Below, one piece after another: positions 10,196 through 22,350 of a DNA stretch of 64,000 bases. Numbering within the stretch: the first letter of the stretch is position 1; the number at the start of each line of letters is the position of its first letter. The notes under the pieces are model-generated. The model was not told the DNA's origin and searched no databases. It saw nothing but the letters and a program-made list of their open reading frames with translations. A program made the position numbers and the translations under genes. This stretch comes from Welwitschia mirabilis (Eukaryota; Gnetophyta; Gnetopsida; Welwitschiales): contig JBOZIK010000001.1 of the NCBI GenBank assembly GCA_051453625.1, forward strand, positions 245,636,686-245,700,685, written 5' to 3'.

Positions 10196-10915
10196 TGTAT
10201 ACTTAGCTCCTAAAGTGTAATGCATAGGTTCTAGGTCTGAGTTCATCCAATAACATTTCTTTTTACTAAAAGAACGTATTAAAAATAAAGAGCTTTATAA
10301 ATTCCTTCTAAATAAATCTATTAATGCTAATGTACGCTAAGTTCTTGCTAAAGGGACATGACTAATTCACATGTTAAGATACCTTCTTAGGGATGAGCCA
10401 TGACCTAAACTCAATGAGTGTTATTTTTAGATTTATCTATTAAATAATAATTAATGAGGCTTTCCCTTAACTATTGAGACCTTTAGAATAAATATACTAC
10501 TCTAAATTAAATTCATAAGTTAACACATATATAGTTCCCAAGCTAGAATGCTTATTTATATTCTATAAACAAATGCTGTTGAAAGTAAATCTTAGTATGA
10601 CCCAACTATTAATATGAATTTATTACTATGTTATGACTTAATACTTTAGCCATGAAATAATTTTATTTTACCTAAACATTGACTAATAATATCATATTAC
10701 CAAGCATCATCTTCATGTATAATACAACTTATAAAAACTTAATAGTTTTTAAGTTGGATTATCAAATTATGAACTTAACTATATCATTAGATATTATAAT
10801 TTTTATTCTTTGGACTCCAACCTCAACATGGCCTTCTACTAGCTAATCTTTTTTTATCTTTATGACTATTTCTAGATGTAAAAAGTGGACATTACATATA
10901 TGTTCAAAGTAAATC
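10196..10915. other. AT-rich stretch, nothing recognised
   Basis: Composition drops back to the AT-rich background immediately after the island. No motif visible. Confidence 0.5.
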
Positions 10916-11063
10916 AATAGGTCTAAAACTGTACTTCATTCATAAGTGGGGGAGATTTTTAAATACAATTAATTATTATTGACTTAGAAAGATATGACAT
11001 TATTTTGGGTATGAATTGATTAACGTGAAATAGAGTTGTAATAAATGGTGCAAAGTTAATACC
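10916..11063 (+). pseudogene. gypsy post-protease segment relic
   Basis: From 10951 the + strand reads GDF, stop, then IQLIIIDLERYDIILGMN, stop, LT, stop, NRVVINGAKLI. The core IDLERYDIILGMN is the conserved segment between protease and reverse transcriptase in plant Ty3/gypsy polyproteins, where the family has Asp-Trp after the Gly-Met. The TGA after LGMN replaces that Trp codon (TGG). It is the natural continuation of the protease relic that ends at 6330, so about 4.6 kb appears to be inserted between the two. No reverse transcriptase follows; 11064-14600 yields nothing recognisable. Confidence 0.65.
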
Positions 11064-11970
11064 TAAATCTTTTTGAATCTCATAACATGCAGTTAGGTAT
11101 TCTCAAGCCTTTTATGTATCCTGATTCCCAAAAGTGAATTAATGTAAGTGGGAAAGAATGTCATATCCATATTTTGTAAACTTATTTACTTAAATAATAA
11201 GTATATAAAGATTTTAGTTAAATGACTAATTATCCTTGTTTATGTTACTTATTGAATAAGATGTCATTTTAAAATTAACCTTAGTTTGTAATCTTTATAA
11301 TTTACCATAAAAATGATAAAAAAATGTTAAAACGTTTTATGAGAACATCTATCTAAACATTTTAAATTACATACTCTCATTATGTGAGGAATTAAGATTA
11401 CATAATAAAACTAATGAAGTAATAATATATTTTGTACCTTATTTAAAGTTTTGATAAATGTGATAGGTATACTATGTTATGAATAAATATTTTCTTCCTT
11501 GTGTTATGAGATTGATACATTTTATGCATTTTAAAATAAATGAGCATTTGAACAAGTACATGCACTCTTACCTAAACCAATAATGATAAATGAGTGGATT
11601 TACTCTACCATAAAATTTATATTCTTGAGATGTGTAAGGGCACTTAGTTCATAGAACACTCATTACTTTATTCATTAAAATTGAAGAGTTCATCTCATTG
11701 TGCCACATTATGATTTTGACATTTATGCATTTATCCTTTGATATATGCTTGGATGAATTGAAATTACTTATAAGTCTATAAAGGGTTAAAAAGAGATAGC
11801 ATCAGGAAATGATGCATGTAATTAACTTTGCTAATTAAAGAAAAAAATTACTCATCCTAGTTAGGTACATGAGTTATAAATATGATATCTTTTTGTACTC
11901 CTATGTCACTTATTACTCATCCCACTTATTAATGCTAAATCATATGATCTTGTGATCTTAATCTGTGTGG
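11064..11970. other. AT-rich stretch, nothing recognised
   Basis: RT would be expected here if element A were complete, but no RT motif is visible on either strand. Confidence 0.5.
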
Positions 11971-12125
11971 CTTTGTTTATTTATATATAGAGATCCTTTT
12001 CTCTTTTGTAAAAGAAGATAATTTCCTTTTGTTTTATATAGGTGCATTTATTCTTTTCTCTCTTTCTCTCTCGCTCTCTTACTTTCTCTCTTTCCTCTCT
12101 CTTAATCTCTCTCTTTATTTCATTC
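11971..12125 (+). promoter_or_regulatory. LTR-like promoter: TATA box then CT-rich leader
   Basis: TTATATATAGAGATCC around 11979-11994 looks like a TATA box. It is followed within about 60 bases by a long CT-rich microsatellite (about 12055-12117) and then CTTGTGGAGCTTAGCAC. TATA plus CT-rich leader is a common arrangement in the U3/R part of plant LTRs. Whether it belongs to element A's 3' LTR or to a nested element is not clear. Confidence 0.4.
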
Positions 12126-13552
12126 TTTTGCTTGTGGAGCTTAGCACTTAGAATCTTACACCTAAGAAACTCTTCATCAATCTTTAATTATCAAGTTCTT
12201 ACTAATATTTCCAAGTAATCTCTTTACTCATATTTCCCATATGATTTTTTTCTTGTACTAGAATGATGTAATATTTCATTAGGAAATTATTTATTAATTT
12301 TATGTATTTATGTTATAAAATATTATTTCGTCCCATTAACTCCCATTAAGATGTTATAGTGAGATATAAGGGTTCTTTTGTACTTGGTGATGAAGGATTA
12401 TTAATGGATGATTATGGCCAAGTGACCATAGGAATTACTATTGAAAGAAAATAAATGAAAACTCATGTTTTTTATTATTATATTTTTTCTAATTTATTAC
12501 GCATTATAACCATCTTATTAGGGGCAACGTTTGATTCTAAAAAATCTCTTTAGGTTAGTACTTTTTCACGAAAAATCTCAAGCTAATAATACATAGTTTT
12601 TTGAATTGATTTGATTTTTCTTTTTATAATTAATTTTTCTCTTTATAAGGAATTAGTTATTATATCCATTATTTTAATAATCTAAGTTATTATTAAAATA
12701 GTTATAAAAACTTTATCATATTTTTGTTATGGTGAAAGTTAAATTTCCAAAATAGAGTCATGGGATAGAAACATCATATCTTATTAATTAGTTAGTATAA
12801 ATTAGTAAAATTTTCTTTTGTAAGTCTATGATTGTGTTATCAATGTGAAAATATAAAAATAGTAATTTTTTAATGGATAATTATTTTTAGAAGAATTATT
12901 TATTAAAATACATTAAAAATAAATGCAGAAAATAGTGAGCAAGTACTTTATGTTTCTAAACCTATCTGTTAACATATCTGCAAATTTGAGCATCCTAAGT
13001 TGTAGGAAATTGAACACTGTTTCCAAAACATCTTGAATCACTTAAACCTCAAAGTGTTTTGAATGTTATGGTCATTTTAGTATAGTGCGGTAGGACTATA
13101 ATTTTAGAAAATTTGATAGTTTTTATTCTTAAATAATAACATTAAAAATAATATTTTTTATAATTCCAAGATAGTTTAAGTTAAATTCTAAGAAACCTAT
13201 TTGTGTCTAGTTTTTGAAAAAAACTATAATTTATTTTTTTCTTGATAGTTAATTAATTATTAATTTTTAAGTATGATGTCTTCTTAGATCCCAAAAATAT
13301 TATAATTAATTTTTAAAAATTATAGAAACGTTATTACACAATAATTTATAAGCAAATTGATTATTTAAAATGGATTCTACTAGTAGATTTAATTTAAATT
13401 ACCTATAAGTGGTATTTTACCCCTTTTATTTAGCTTACTTTGAATGTGCATGCATGTAAGAGTTTTTAACTTAGTAGTTTAAGTAACATAAGTAGTCTCT
13501 AGCTTATAACTTATTTTTATTAACTTATAATATAGACATATGAAATCTTGAA
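12126..13552. other. AT-rich stretch, nothing recognised
   Basis: No coding or transposon signal. Probably LTR or decayed repeat sequence. Confidence 0.5.
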
Positions 13553-13619
13553 TAAATACTTATATCTTAACAATTATGCTTAAGCTATACTTTCTTTTGT
13601 TTACCTTCTTTACACCAAT
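13553..13619 (+). repeat. exact 67-bp duplicate, left copy (gap at 13620)
   Basis: Identical to 13720-13786. It ends exactly at the gap. Being perfect, this is the clearest case of two contig ends that overlap but were not joined. Confidence 0.95.
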
Positions 13620-13719
13620 NNNNNNNNNNNNNNNNNNNNNNNNNNNNNNNNNNNNNNNNNNNNNNNNNNNNNNNNNNNNNNNNNNNNNNNNNNNNNNNNN
13701 NNNNNNNNNNNNNNNNNNN
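13620..13719. other. assembly gap, exactly 100 N, flanked by identical 67-mers
   Basis: Flanks are the same 67 bases. Confidence 0.95.
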
Positions 13720-13786
13720 TAAATACTTATATCTTAACAATTATGCTTAAGCTATACTTTCTTTTGTTTACCTTCTTTACACCAAT
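13720..13786 (+). repeat. exact 67-bp duplicate, right copy
   Basis: Identical to 13553-13619. Confidence 0.95.
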
Positions 13787-14609
13787 TCATGAAGGTTGTC
13801 ATATGAGCATGGAAAAAATTTCCTAGGATTAGAATAGCTCTAGGTATGTTTTAATTTATTTAAGTACATTATGAAAATATTATTTAATACATTTTAAACA
13901 TTTTTATTATCATTAAAAGGAAAAAAGAATATTTCTTCTATTTAGATAGAAAAGAAAAGAAGATTTCCTTTATCTAGGCTTTTATTATTATAATCTTGAA
14001 AATAGAAATGTTCTTGTATTCTTGCTTTCTTTTTATGGTTGTTTTTATAAAATAAACTGAATAATAATTAGAAATTTTATAACTAGGTAAATAGATCATT
14101 AAATATCCACATTAGCTATAATTACTTACATGCATTTATGTGGTTTGTTCATCAAACACGTCTAAGTTAAGATAATTTTAATAATGTTTATTTCCATGCT
14201 TAGATTTTATCATCAAGGTTGTTTGCATTACATTTTTTTGATAATACCCTTCTGGAACTAGATGTAATCATCACTCTTCTATCCTACCCATGTATAAAAT
14301 TACTATGACTTAATATCTTGAATTCTTATGGATCATGTTACACCATCTAGAAATGCTTCAAGGAAGCGGGGATCATTTGTAAGCATGCATACATCTCATG
14401 TACTTCTTATCACCTATTTTAAAGGTATATTGATGTGAAGTAAAAGCATATAGAGTTTAGCTCAACCATGTTTTTATAGTTTAGAATCTAAAGTAGAACC
14501 AACTCACATTCAGAGGTTAACCAGATATCGAGTTGAAATTCCATTAATTGGAATTGTAACCTTCTATTATATTGTTTAGGTATTATCTTTAAAATGTATC
14601 CATGTACAT
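13787..14609. other. AT-rich stretch, nothing recognised
   Basis: Likely the upstream part of the 3' LTR of element A, but its match to the 5' side is too weak to define by eye. Confidence 0.4.
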
Positions 14610-14903
14610 TGATAATAAATTTACATCTCCTTAACTATGCATGATAAATCTTTTATGTGACTAAAATGTAGGAAGAAATGGAGGACAAACTTATGCATTG
14701 TTATTATTTATGAACCAAAACAACCTAGAAATTGATTATAGGTAAATATATAATATTAATATGATTTATTTTCCTTAGAATATAGAAATTCTAATAAATC
14801 TTAGGTTCCATTGTATCTATGAGATAAACATATTAAGGAAGAATGAAAGAGGAAAAAAAAAGTAATAGTGCTTAATTAGGATAAGAGTAAAGAGGGTGTT
14901 ACA
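14610..14903 (+). repeat. 3' part of a 3' LTR (gypsy element A)
   Basis: Direct repeat of 2231-2536. It ends in TGTTACA at 14903, a plausible LTR end (CA). The 12.4-kb spacing between the copies brackets the gag, protease and post-protease relics. Confidence 0.6.
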
Positions 14904-15597
14904 ACTTGGATCTATCTTTTTACATTTGAAATGATTTTCTTTCTTTTAGTAGAATAAGGTAAAAACCTTATGCCTTTTTAAGGGAAAAAATCATGGGTGA
15001 ATGCCTCTAGATTAATTGCATTAGAAGCTTATAATGCTCAGCTTTCAACACATTTAGCTAAGAGTAAGTAGATGGTTTAGACTTATGCATATTAACTAGC
15101 CATTATCATAGATGATATTATGACATTATACCCTAGTGAAAAGTTATCCCATGAGTACTTATTAGGTATCTTAGTGAATTATAGTAATATTTACATAAAT
15201 CTAGACTAAAAGCCTTATCCTATTAATTTGGATTTTATAGAGGTTTCATCATCCTTGAATTCTAATAGTTAGTTCACTTTTCTTACTCCTAAGGTCCCTA
15301 TGGTAGATACTTAATCCATTGGGATGAAGCAGGCTATTAGCCCCATAAACGGCCAAGAGATTAACATTTATTTGTTTAATGATTTACATCCTTCTAAGGA
15401 GGATTCATTCTATTTCCTTTCTACTACTGTTAGATGTCTATTTTGAGCTCCTAATAGCTCATGGTTTTCACCTTCTGATTGTACTAGGATTTTAGTAATA
15501 AGAAAAAAAGTATTTTTTCCCTTTTTTTTGTATATTCTATTTTGTATTGTACTTTTACTTAGATTAGTAAGTTAGTAATTTACTATCTTCATATCTA
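14904..15597 (+). other. unassigned stretch with short protein-like segments
   Basis: On the + strand a frame around 15005-15060 reads ALEAYNAQLSTHLAKSK, and another around 15325-15410 reads GMKQAISPINGQEINIYLF. Stops interrupt both. I do not recognise a family; transposon gag or an unrelated relic are both possible. Confidence 0.25.
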
Positions 15598-15724
15598 NNN
15601 NNNNNNNNNNNNNNNNNNNNNNNNNNNNNNNNNNNNNNNNNNNNNNNNNNNNNNNNNNNNNNNNNNNNNNNNNNNNNNNNNNNNNNNNNNNNNNNNNNNN
15701 NNNNNNNNNNNNNNNNNNNNNNNN
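15598..15724. other. assembly gap, 127 N
   Basis: A sized gap; no duplicated flanks. Confidence 0.95.
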
Positions 15725-16035
15725 TTAAAATAGTAGCGATCTAGACTCTACACCTTGCTCAAGCCTTGGACTAGTGGTCAAAGATAAAGATGTAAATTAC
15801 TACCTCATCCTCCTTTTAGGACCCTTGGAAATTAGTCAAAGCTTTCATTGATTACGTCCATCTAGTCTATTGATCCCCACATAATTCCATAAAATTTTAA
15901 ATAAGATGAAGGGACATAATGTTATAAATCTAAGGGTCATATTCCTTTTATTATAATAGCAATTATTCATAATTATGCTTTAATTACATTTAAGCATAAT
16001 CTCTTAGTTAAAACTAATTTTGGAATAGTACATTT
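15725..16035 (+). repeat. dispersed repeat family R1, copy 1
   Basis: About 310 bp similar to 56715-57020 in the same orientation. Shared landmarks include a CCTTGCTyAAGCCTT-type run, a CATCTAGTC run, AGATGAAGGGACATA and TAATTTTGGAA. The copies are 41 kb apart and clearly diverged. There is no coding content, so this is probably LTR or non-coding transposon sequence. Confidence 0.7.
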
Positions 16036-16123
16036 ATTTTCACTAGTTTTTTGCTAAAAACTTATATATCATTTTATTTTTTTTAGAAGATTTAGTTCAA
16101 ATGTCCATTTAAATAATCGTAAA

Positions 16124-16906
16124 NNNNNNNNNNNNNNNNNNNNNNNNNNNNNNNNNNNNNNNNNNNNNNNNNNNNNNNNNNNNNNNNNNNNNNNNNNNNN
16201 NNNNNNNNNNNNNNNNNNNNNNNNNNNNNNNNNNNNNNNNNNNNNNNNNNNNNNNNNNNNNNNNNNNNNNNNNNNNNNNNNNNNNNNNNNNNNNNNNNNN
16301 NNNNNNNNNNNNNNNNNNNNNNNNNNNNNNNNNNNNNNNNNNNNNNNNNNNNNNNNNNNNNNNNNNNNNNNNNNNNNNNNNNNNNNNNNNNNNNNNNNNN
16401 NNNNNNNNNNNNNNNNNNNNNNNNNNNNNNNNNNNNNNNNNNNNNNNNNNNNNNNNNNNNNNNNNNNNNNNNNNNNNNNNNNNNNNNNNNNNNNNNNNNN
16501 NNNNNNNNNNNNNNNNNNNNNNNNNNNNNNNNNNNNNNNNNNNNNNNNNNNNNNNNNNNNNNNNNNNNNNNNNNNNNNNNNNNNNNNNNNNNNNNNNNNN
16601 NNNNNNNNNNNNNNNNNNNNNNNNNNNNNNNNNNNNNNNNNNNNNNNNNNNNNNNNNNNNNNNNNNNNNNNNNNNNNNNNNNNNNNNNNNNNNNNNNNNN
16701 NNNNNNNNNNNNNNNNNNNNNNNNNNNNNNNNNNNNNNNNNNNNNNNNNNNNNNNNNNNNNNNNNNNNNNNNNNNNNNNNNNNNNNNNNNNNNNNNNNNN
16801 NNNNNNNNNNNNNNNNNNNNNNNNNNNNNNNNNNNNNNNNNNNNNNNNNNNNNNNNNNNNNNNNNNNNNNNNNNNNNNNNNNNNNNNNNNNNNNNNNNNN
16901 NNNNNN
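16124..16906. other. assembly gap, 783 N
   Basis: Largest gap in the window, sized rather than placeholder length. Confidence 0.95.
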
Positions 16907-17520
16907 TTTAAGAAGTTTATTTTATTTTTCCCTTTTTCTTTAATAAACTTTCATTACTTGTAGGCACTGTATTTGTTATTCTTTATTTATTAATATTCTT
17001 CATAGTAAACTAGATAAAATGAATCTACAAAAACATAAGTTAGAAAACTTAGAACTATTTCAAGACTCGTTACTGTTTATGTTGTACAACTCCAATCTAT
17101 TTCTAGGTTTTTTTAATTTAAAGAAAGAAAACTAGTTTTTCCTTTTATTTTTTAAATAAACTTTTATAAAGAAAAAATATTTTATATGATTTCTCTCATA
17201 AAATTCTTTTGAATTCTTTAAAAATATTAAGTATGTTATCGTTATGTTAGATTAGAAATTTAGTAATTTTCTTGCCATCCAATCATTTTATTTATTAACA
17301 TAAAAATCCTTATTATTTATCTATCTTAATTTTCTATCTCTAGTAAAATATTCGAAATGAATTTTGCTTACAAATTGGGTTAACTATAATGCGTAAGAAA
17401 ATGGAGGTTTTAATAAAAAATACCATTGATAGGATTAATTTAACTTTTATGATATTTCATCAATAATTTAAGATGCTAGAAGAAGGATGATAGGGAAAAA
17501 AAAATCACATAAACAAATTA
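16907..17520 (+). repeat. direct repeat D, copy 1
   Basis: Similar over about 600 bp to 24770-25390. Shared landmarks are AATCTACAAAAA, AGAAAACTTAGAAC, TTCTTTTGAATTC, TTTATTAACATAAAAA and CTCTAGTAAAAT in the same order. The two copies flank the Tat-like RNase H/integrase relic and could be its LTRs or leader regions. The left end is hidden by the gap. Confidence 0.6.
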
Positions 17521-18540
17521 ACATTTTGATGATGAATGACATATCTATTTTTCTAGTTTACCATTTTGATCTTAATCTAAATAGCCACAATGCTAATATC
17601 TATACATGGTGAAAATCTTACATCTCTAAGGATGTGTACAAATTACTCATCAAATAGGATTCTTCAATCCTTATCACTTATGCAATACATATTCTTGGTA
17701 ATCATAAAGGTTACTAAAAACCTTTCCTTAATTATCCTATTGAAGGAACATGTGTCTCAGCCAAAAAAAAAAAAAAACACTAGTCTTAGCAAAGAAAATA
17801 AAAAAGGATGAGATAAGTAAAAAAAGGAAAAAGAAAAAGAGAAATAAAATAATGAGAGTGATGACAATAATGAATCCCTTAGTAAAAACTCTAAAATAGT
17901 AGGAAAAAATATAATTTTTATGTGTGGTACTACAAAGAAGAATCCTACCTTCCGATGTTATTGTATATACAAATTTACATTAAATTTAAAATCCTTTAAG
18001 GTATCTATCTTTAAAAAATGATTTAGAAGACATTTCAAGGTTTATCGACATAATAAAACCAAAAAGAACTTTTTTACTTATACCATAAAACAAAACTAAT
18101 AATAATCAAGTAAAGAGCTTGTTATGTTAAAAAGAAAGATAATAACAAAACCTTCATCAATGATTAAAATATCTTGAAATAGTATATCAGAATTAATAAT
18201 GACAGTCTTTTTAAATATCCAACTACAAATGAAAAAAGCACCAAAGAAATACTACTATTTAAGGAATTAAGATAATAGTAAGAATAATCACAAAGTCCTT
18301 GATTAATCTAATTTAAAAAGCATCTAGAGGTAATTAATAACATAAATCCAATACTTTAGAATAAAAAGAATTACCTTAACTTTGATTTTGATGAATTTTA
18401 ATTATAAGAATTAGTCAAAGATAAATGCATAGCCAAATAAATGGTAGATCTACCACTAGAAGTTAAAGGTAAAACCTTGGATAAGTTTGACCACATTTTT
18501 AATGAAGAAATTTACATTATTAAAACTAAAAGGATTATAA
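17521..18540. other. A-rich stretch upstream of RNase H relic
   Basis: Contains a pure A run (about 17764-17777) and Lys-rich chance frames. No reverse transcriptase motif is visible, so the element lacks its gag-protease-RT part here. Confidence 0.45.
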
Positions 18541-18544
18541 TGTG

Positions 18545-18920
18545 CTAATGTATTTCAATGGTGCATTAAACTAAAATTGTGGATTTTTGAAAGTAGTCTT
18601 TTTATTAGATAATTAAATGGACTTATCCTTTTCCTTTAGTTAAATGTTTCTTTCACAAATAACATTGCTAAATATGAAGCTTTATTAAGAGGAATTATAT
18701 TAGTAATCCAAAATAGCTTTAAGAAATTATGTTTTTTGGTGAATTAAAATAGATTATTAACTAAGTGCAAGGAAAATGTGAAGCAAAATTGATAATTTTA
18801 GGCTTTTCCCTAGAAAAGGTAAAAATTTTGCTTACTAAATTAAACTATTATGAAATTGTTTTGATTTCTAGAAATGAAAACCAATTAACTGATTATCTCA
18901 TAAACGTCTCATAAATAAGT
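18545..18920 (+). pseudogene. RNase H relic of a Tat-like Ty3/gypsy element
   Basis: RNase H removes the RNA strand of the RNA/DNA hybrid during retrotransposition. At 18548 the + strand reads MYFNGALN; the first catalytic Asp of the usual Tyr-Phe-Asp-Gly is Asn. At about 18655 it reads TNNIAKYEALLRGI, matching the Asn-Ile-Ala-Glu-Tyr-Glu-Ala-Leu block with Glu changed to Lys. At about 18873 it reads ENQLTDYL, the C-terminal block, with the expected Ala-Asp-Ala changed. This form of RNase H is known as the additional domain of the Tat lineage. Frameshifts and stops separate the blocks. Confidence 0.65.
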
Positions 18921-19469
18921 TGTAAGGATTTAAATTTTAGCACTATCTTACATGTATAAATATCAATAGGAAATTTCTCGTTAAATATGAATGATGGCTT
19001 ACTTATAGTTATTACAAAATGAGATAAGCTAACTCATAAAGCTATCATACTTTAATGAATTAATATCATAAAGCTATCTTACAGTTATTATAAGATGAGA
19101 TAAGATGAATTATGAATCATATGATACTTTGATGAATTACCTTATTAATCAAAAATTACCAAAACATCTTATATTTTAATAAAAATAAAACCTTTAGTAT
19201 TAAGCTACTAACTTTACCTTAATTAAAAATCAACTCTATAAAATATGAAATCATGGTGTTTTTCTATGATGTTTGAAATTAAAAAAAAGCTTCTTACATC
19301 TTTAAGAAAACACATGCTAGTTTATGTGATCTCCACTAAAGAAAAATATAATTATTAATTCATATTATAAGATATAGCTACTTCTAGAAACTCATGAGTG
19401 ATGATTATTTAAAGGTGGTAAGAACCTACCATATTTACTAAATATTTTCATTAAAAATACAATAAAAGC

Positions 19470-19640
19470 CTGCTCCTATCTTTCTTACTGAGTCTATTCC
19501 AGTTTTGAAAAAATGGGATATGGATTTATTTAATCCTATCATCCCCACTTCATCTAAAAAACATGTTGTATTTTCACTACAACTAAGTACTTTTTGAAAT
19601 GTGTAGAGTTACTATCATTATATTATCAACACTAATACAA
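19470..19640 (+). pseudogene. integrase core relic (Tat/Athila-like)
   Basis: Around 19510-19560 the frame reads KKWDMDLFNPIIPTSSKKH. This matches the start of the integrase catalytic core in plant Tat/Athila elements, where Trp-x-(Met/Leu)-Asp-(Leu/Ile) holds the first Asp of the DDE triad. That Asp is retained. It is followed by stops. The later Asp and Glu could not be located. Confidence 0.6.
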
Positions 19641-19836
19641 ATGTAGAAATTCATTTTAGATTATTTTATTCCAAAATTTATTACACAGTATTTCATTTTC
19701 TTGAAGAATATTGCATAACTTAGATATGCTAAGTTAAAAAAATTATTAAACAAATTTGGAATAAAAAACTCATATTTACCTTTCATTATCCTTAAGTAAG
19801 TAATTAAGTAAATGTACTAAATAAATTCTTAGTAAA

Positions 19837-20290
19837 TTACATCAAGAAATTATTATAAAGAAACTTAATATCATGGAAAGAAAAATTATCTAATTCACAA
19901 TTTGGGCTTTCTATACTATAGTAAAATGTATTATAGGAATAATTACATTTAAACTCAATTTTAGTACTAAGGTAGTCTAAACTATCCAAATTCAAATGAA
20001 AGAGAAATATGACTTGCATCGTTATAAGCTCTAGATTAAAAGAGAAAAGAATATTTACTACACATACAACTTTACCAAAAATGGATTAGTGATACATACA
20101 AAAAACATGTTAATCCTAGATCTTACAATATGGATGATCTTATGTTAAATGAAATTTGATTGAAAAAAGATCAAAATTTTCACAATTAATTAGGATCATT
20201 CATTATCGTTTTAAAAAATTAAGAATGAAATACAATTTGAAAAGTTTAAATAATGTTAATATTAAGGACAAAATGCTAGTAAATTTGAAA
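19837..20290 (+). pseudogene. integrase C-terminal region relic
   Basis: The + strand reads ERKIIQFTIWAFYTIVK near 19874, which resembles the segment after the catalytic core where a Trp-Ala-(Tyr/Phe) block is conserved. Near 20095-20150 it reads YKKHVNPRSYNMDDLML, resembling the basic block plus Gly-Asp-Leu-Val-Leu block at the end of plant gypsy integrases. It sits in the right order downstream of the core relic. The frame is broken by stops and shifts. Confidence 0.55.
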
Positions 20291-20379
20291 ACTCAAGATA
20301 TAAGTTATACTCTTACTACATTTTATTATTTAGGTATTTTCCACACTCATACATTTGCATCACATTTGTTTTCATAACA

Positions 20380-22350
20380 AACTTTTTATGCATATGATTA
20401 CTTACTTTTCGCATATGGTGGCATCTGTTTTATACATATACCATGCATACTTCACATTTTTTTAACATTTTATAGGTTACAGCTCAAAAAATGATCATGT
20501 TGAGAGAAGAGATGCTACCAATCTAAGTGGGAAAGGAATAACTGACATATATCACACATAAATGGCTAGGTCATTCCATTATTTATGATCCTAATTTTAT
20601 CATTATTAATAATCCATCAAATAAGGATTTATTAAATAAGGAGGAATATGACATAGATGATGGTAATATAGAATTAAATAAGCATAATGCATTTTTTTTC
20701 CATAATCCACACATTTGCATAAGATTTGATATGTTACTTTATCCCTTTATACTTACTACACATTTCACATTTTTTATCATTCATCTATTCCATTTATCCT
20801 CTACCCATTAATTGATTTTGTGACCTATAAACCTTATTGCCACTCAAAATCATCATCTTTATTATTTATCATTGTTTTATACTTTTCCTCAATTCATTTA
20901 TTCCGTATCACCTACATTTACAATTTTACTCCTTTAGTCTCAATTTCATCATATTCATAGTTGTGTTTTCTTTGATGCCATGAAAAAAAGTGAAGCAGAA
21001 AGAAGAATAAGAAGAAAAAGCATAAAAAAGGAAAAAAAGAGAGTGCAAGAAAATCACAAATAGGTCAAAATGTATAAAGCCTCATTTTTAATTACTACGT
21101 TATCTATTTTGATTAGATTCATTTTTCTAGCATGATTTTTTTTTATCTTATGTTTTCCTACATTTCTATTACATATTCCCTCCACTCATACCATTTACCA
21201 TTAGTAAGCTTTCTTAATCACATTTCATTTATTACTCTATTTGATGATGATATTATCTACATCCCTATCCCATTTTTCTATAATCATCACATACTCACTT
21301 ATTTAGTTTTTATTCCATTTAGTCATTTTCATTTGTCTTAGGATAACTTCCACTTTATCATCATATTTTATCATGATCCATATGCTATCATGACATATTA
21401 GCATTTATCCAATGTTACATACATTTCACCTCATGCTTTCACTACATCATGTTAGAATGGTGTCCATTTCCCTTTATCATACTATTTCATCCTATCTAAC
21501 ATAATGTCATGATCATTCCCAATTTATTATATTATGTATCTAATTTTTTAACAAGATTTTATCACTAATTACTAGAAGTTTTACCCTTTACCATTTTCAC
21601 TACATAGTTTTCCCTTGCAATTTATCTTTAGTCCATTACTCATAGGGGGTAAATGGCTAACATTCACTTTCTCCTTTTTCCTATTTTCCATCATTCATTT
21701 TAACTTTTATTTTTGTCATCTCATATTGTACCACACTTTCATATTGTCATTTTCCATTTATATTATTTTCATTTTTTATTTTAGACATTCATTATCTTAA
21801 TCATATTCATGCATTTGAATTTATAGACATAATGAAAGAATAGAGAGACATGAGAGAGAAATAAAGAAATAAGAAAAGGAAAAGGCAAAAAAAAAAAAAA
21901 AAAGTAGGAAAAAAAGAACAATAAAAATCTAATGAGAATACATGTTTACTTCTCTTTTGTGTTTCAAACATGAGGTTTACATACTTACCTCATGCTAAAA
22001 AGGGAAAAACTATGTTACAGTATAAAATATTTCCTCATTAACTATACCTATTATTTTTATAATTCATTTCTCCTCATATTTCTCAAATACATATCATCAT
22101 TTATATGTGTCTATTGATCATATGTTCCTTTTTCATTACATAAAAACCTTACTTAAGGCCCCATATTTTTGCCTATCCCAATTGACTATCATTGCTTTAT
22201 ATAGCATTGAATTTTACCATTTTTCATAGTTCACAAGTTCTTCCTCATTATATTAATAACATATTCAATATACTTACTCCTTTATAACTTCTTCATATTT
22301 CCTCATTTCTCATTAAATAGTTTTTCCTTATTCTCCATATCCAAGTTACT
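20380..22350 (+). repeat. pyrimidine-rich low-complexity 3' region with two purine-rich blocks
   Basis: About 2 kb dominated by T and C on the + strand with recurring CATTT/ATC words. Two strongly purine-rich blocks interrupt it, at about 20978-21060 and 21828-21930, spaced about 850 bp apart and each followed by similar T-rich sequence. This suggests a diverged tandem duplication. Long, repeat-bearing 3' untranslated regions are known in Tat-lineage elements, and this lies directly downstream of the integrase relic. Hydrophobic stop-free frames here are artefacts of T-rich sequence. Confidence 0.5.

Larger units (their letters stand above)
2231..14903 (+). mobile_element. decayed, interrupted Ty3/gypsy LTR retrotransposon (element A)
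   Basis: The call rests on a direct repeat pair at the ends, a primer-site remnant just inside the left copy, and gag, knuckle, protease and post-protease relics in the correct order on the + strand. RT, RNase H and integrase were not found. The span is inflated by four unmerged duplicates and probably by a nested insertion between about 6.33 and 10.92 kb. All frames carry multiple stops. Confidence 0.5.

Noticed and set aside
21132-21800. Hydrophobic 61- and 69-codon frames resembling membrane proteins
   Set aside because: They arise from the T/C-rich low-complexity region; no start context, no conservation.
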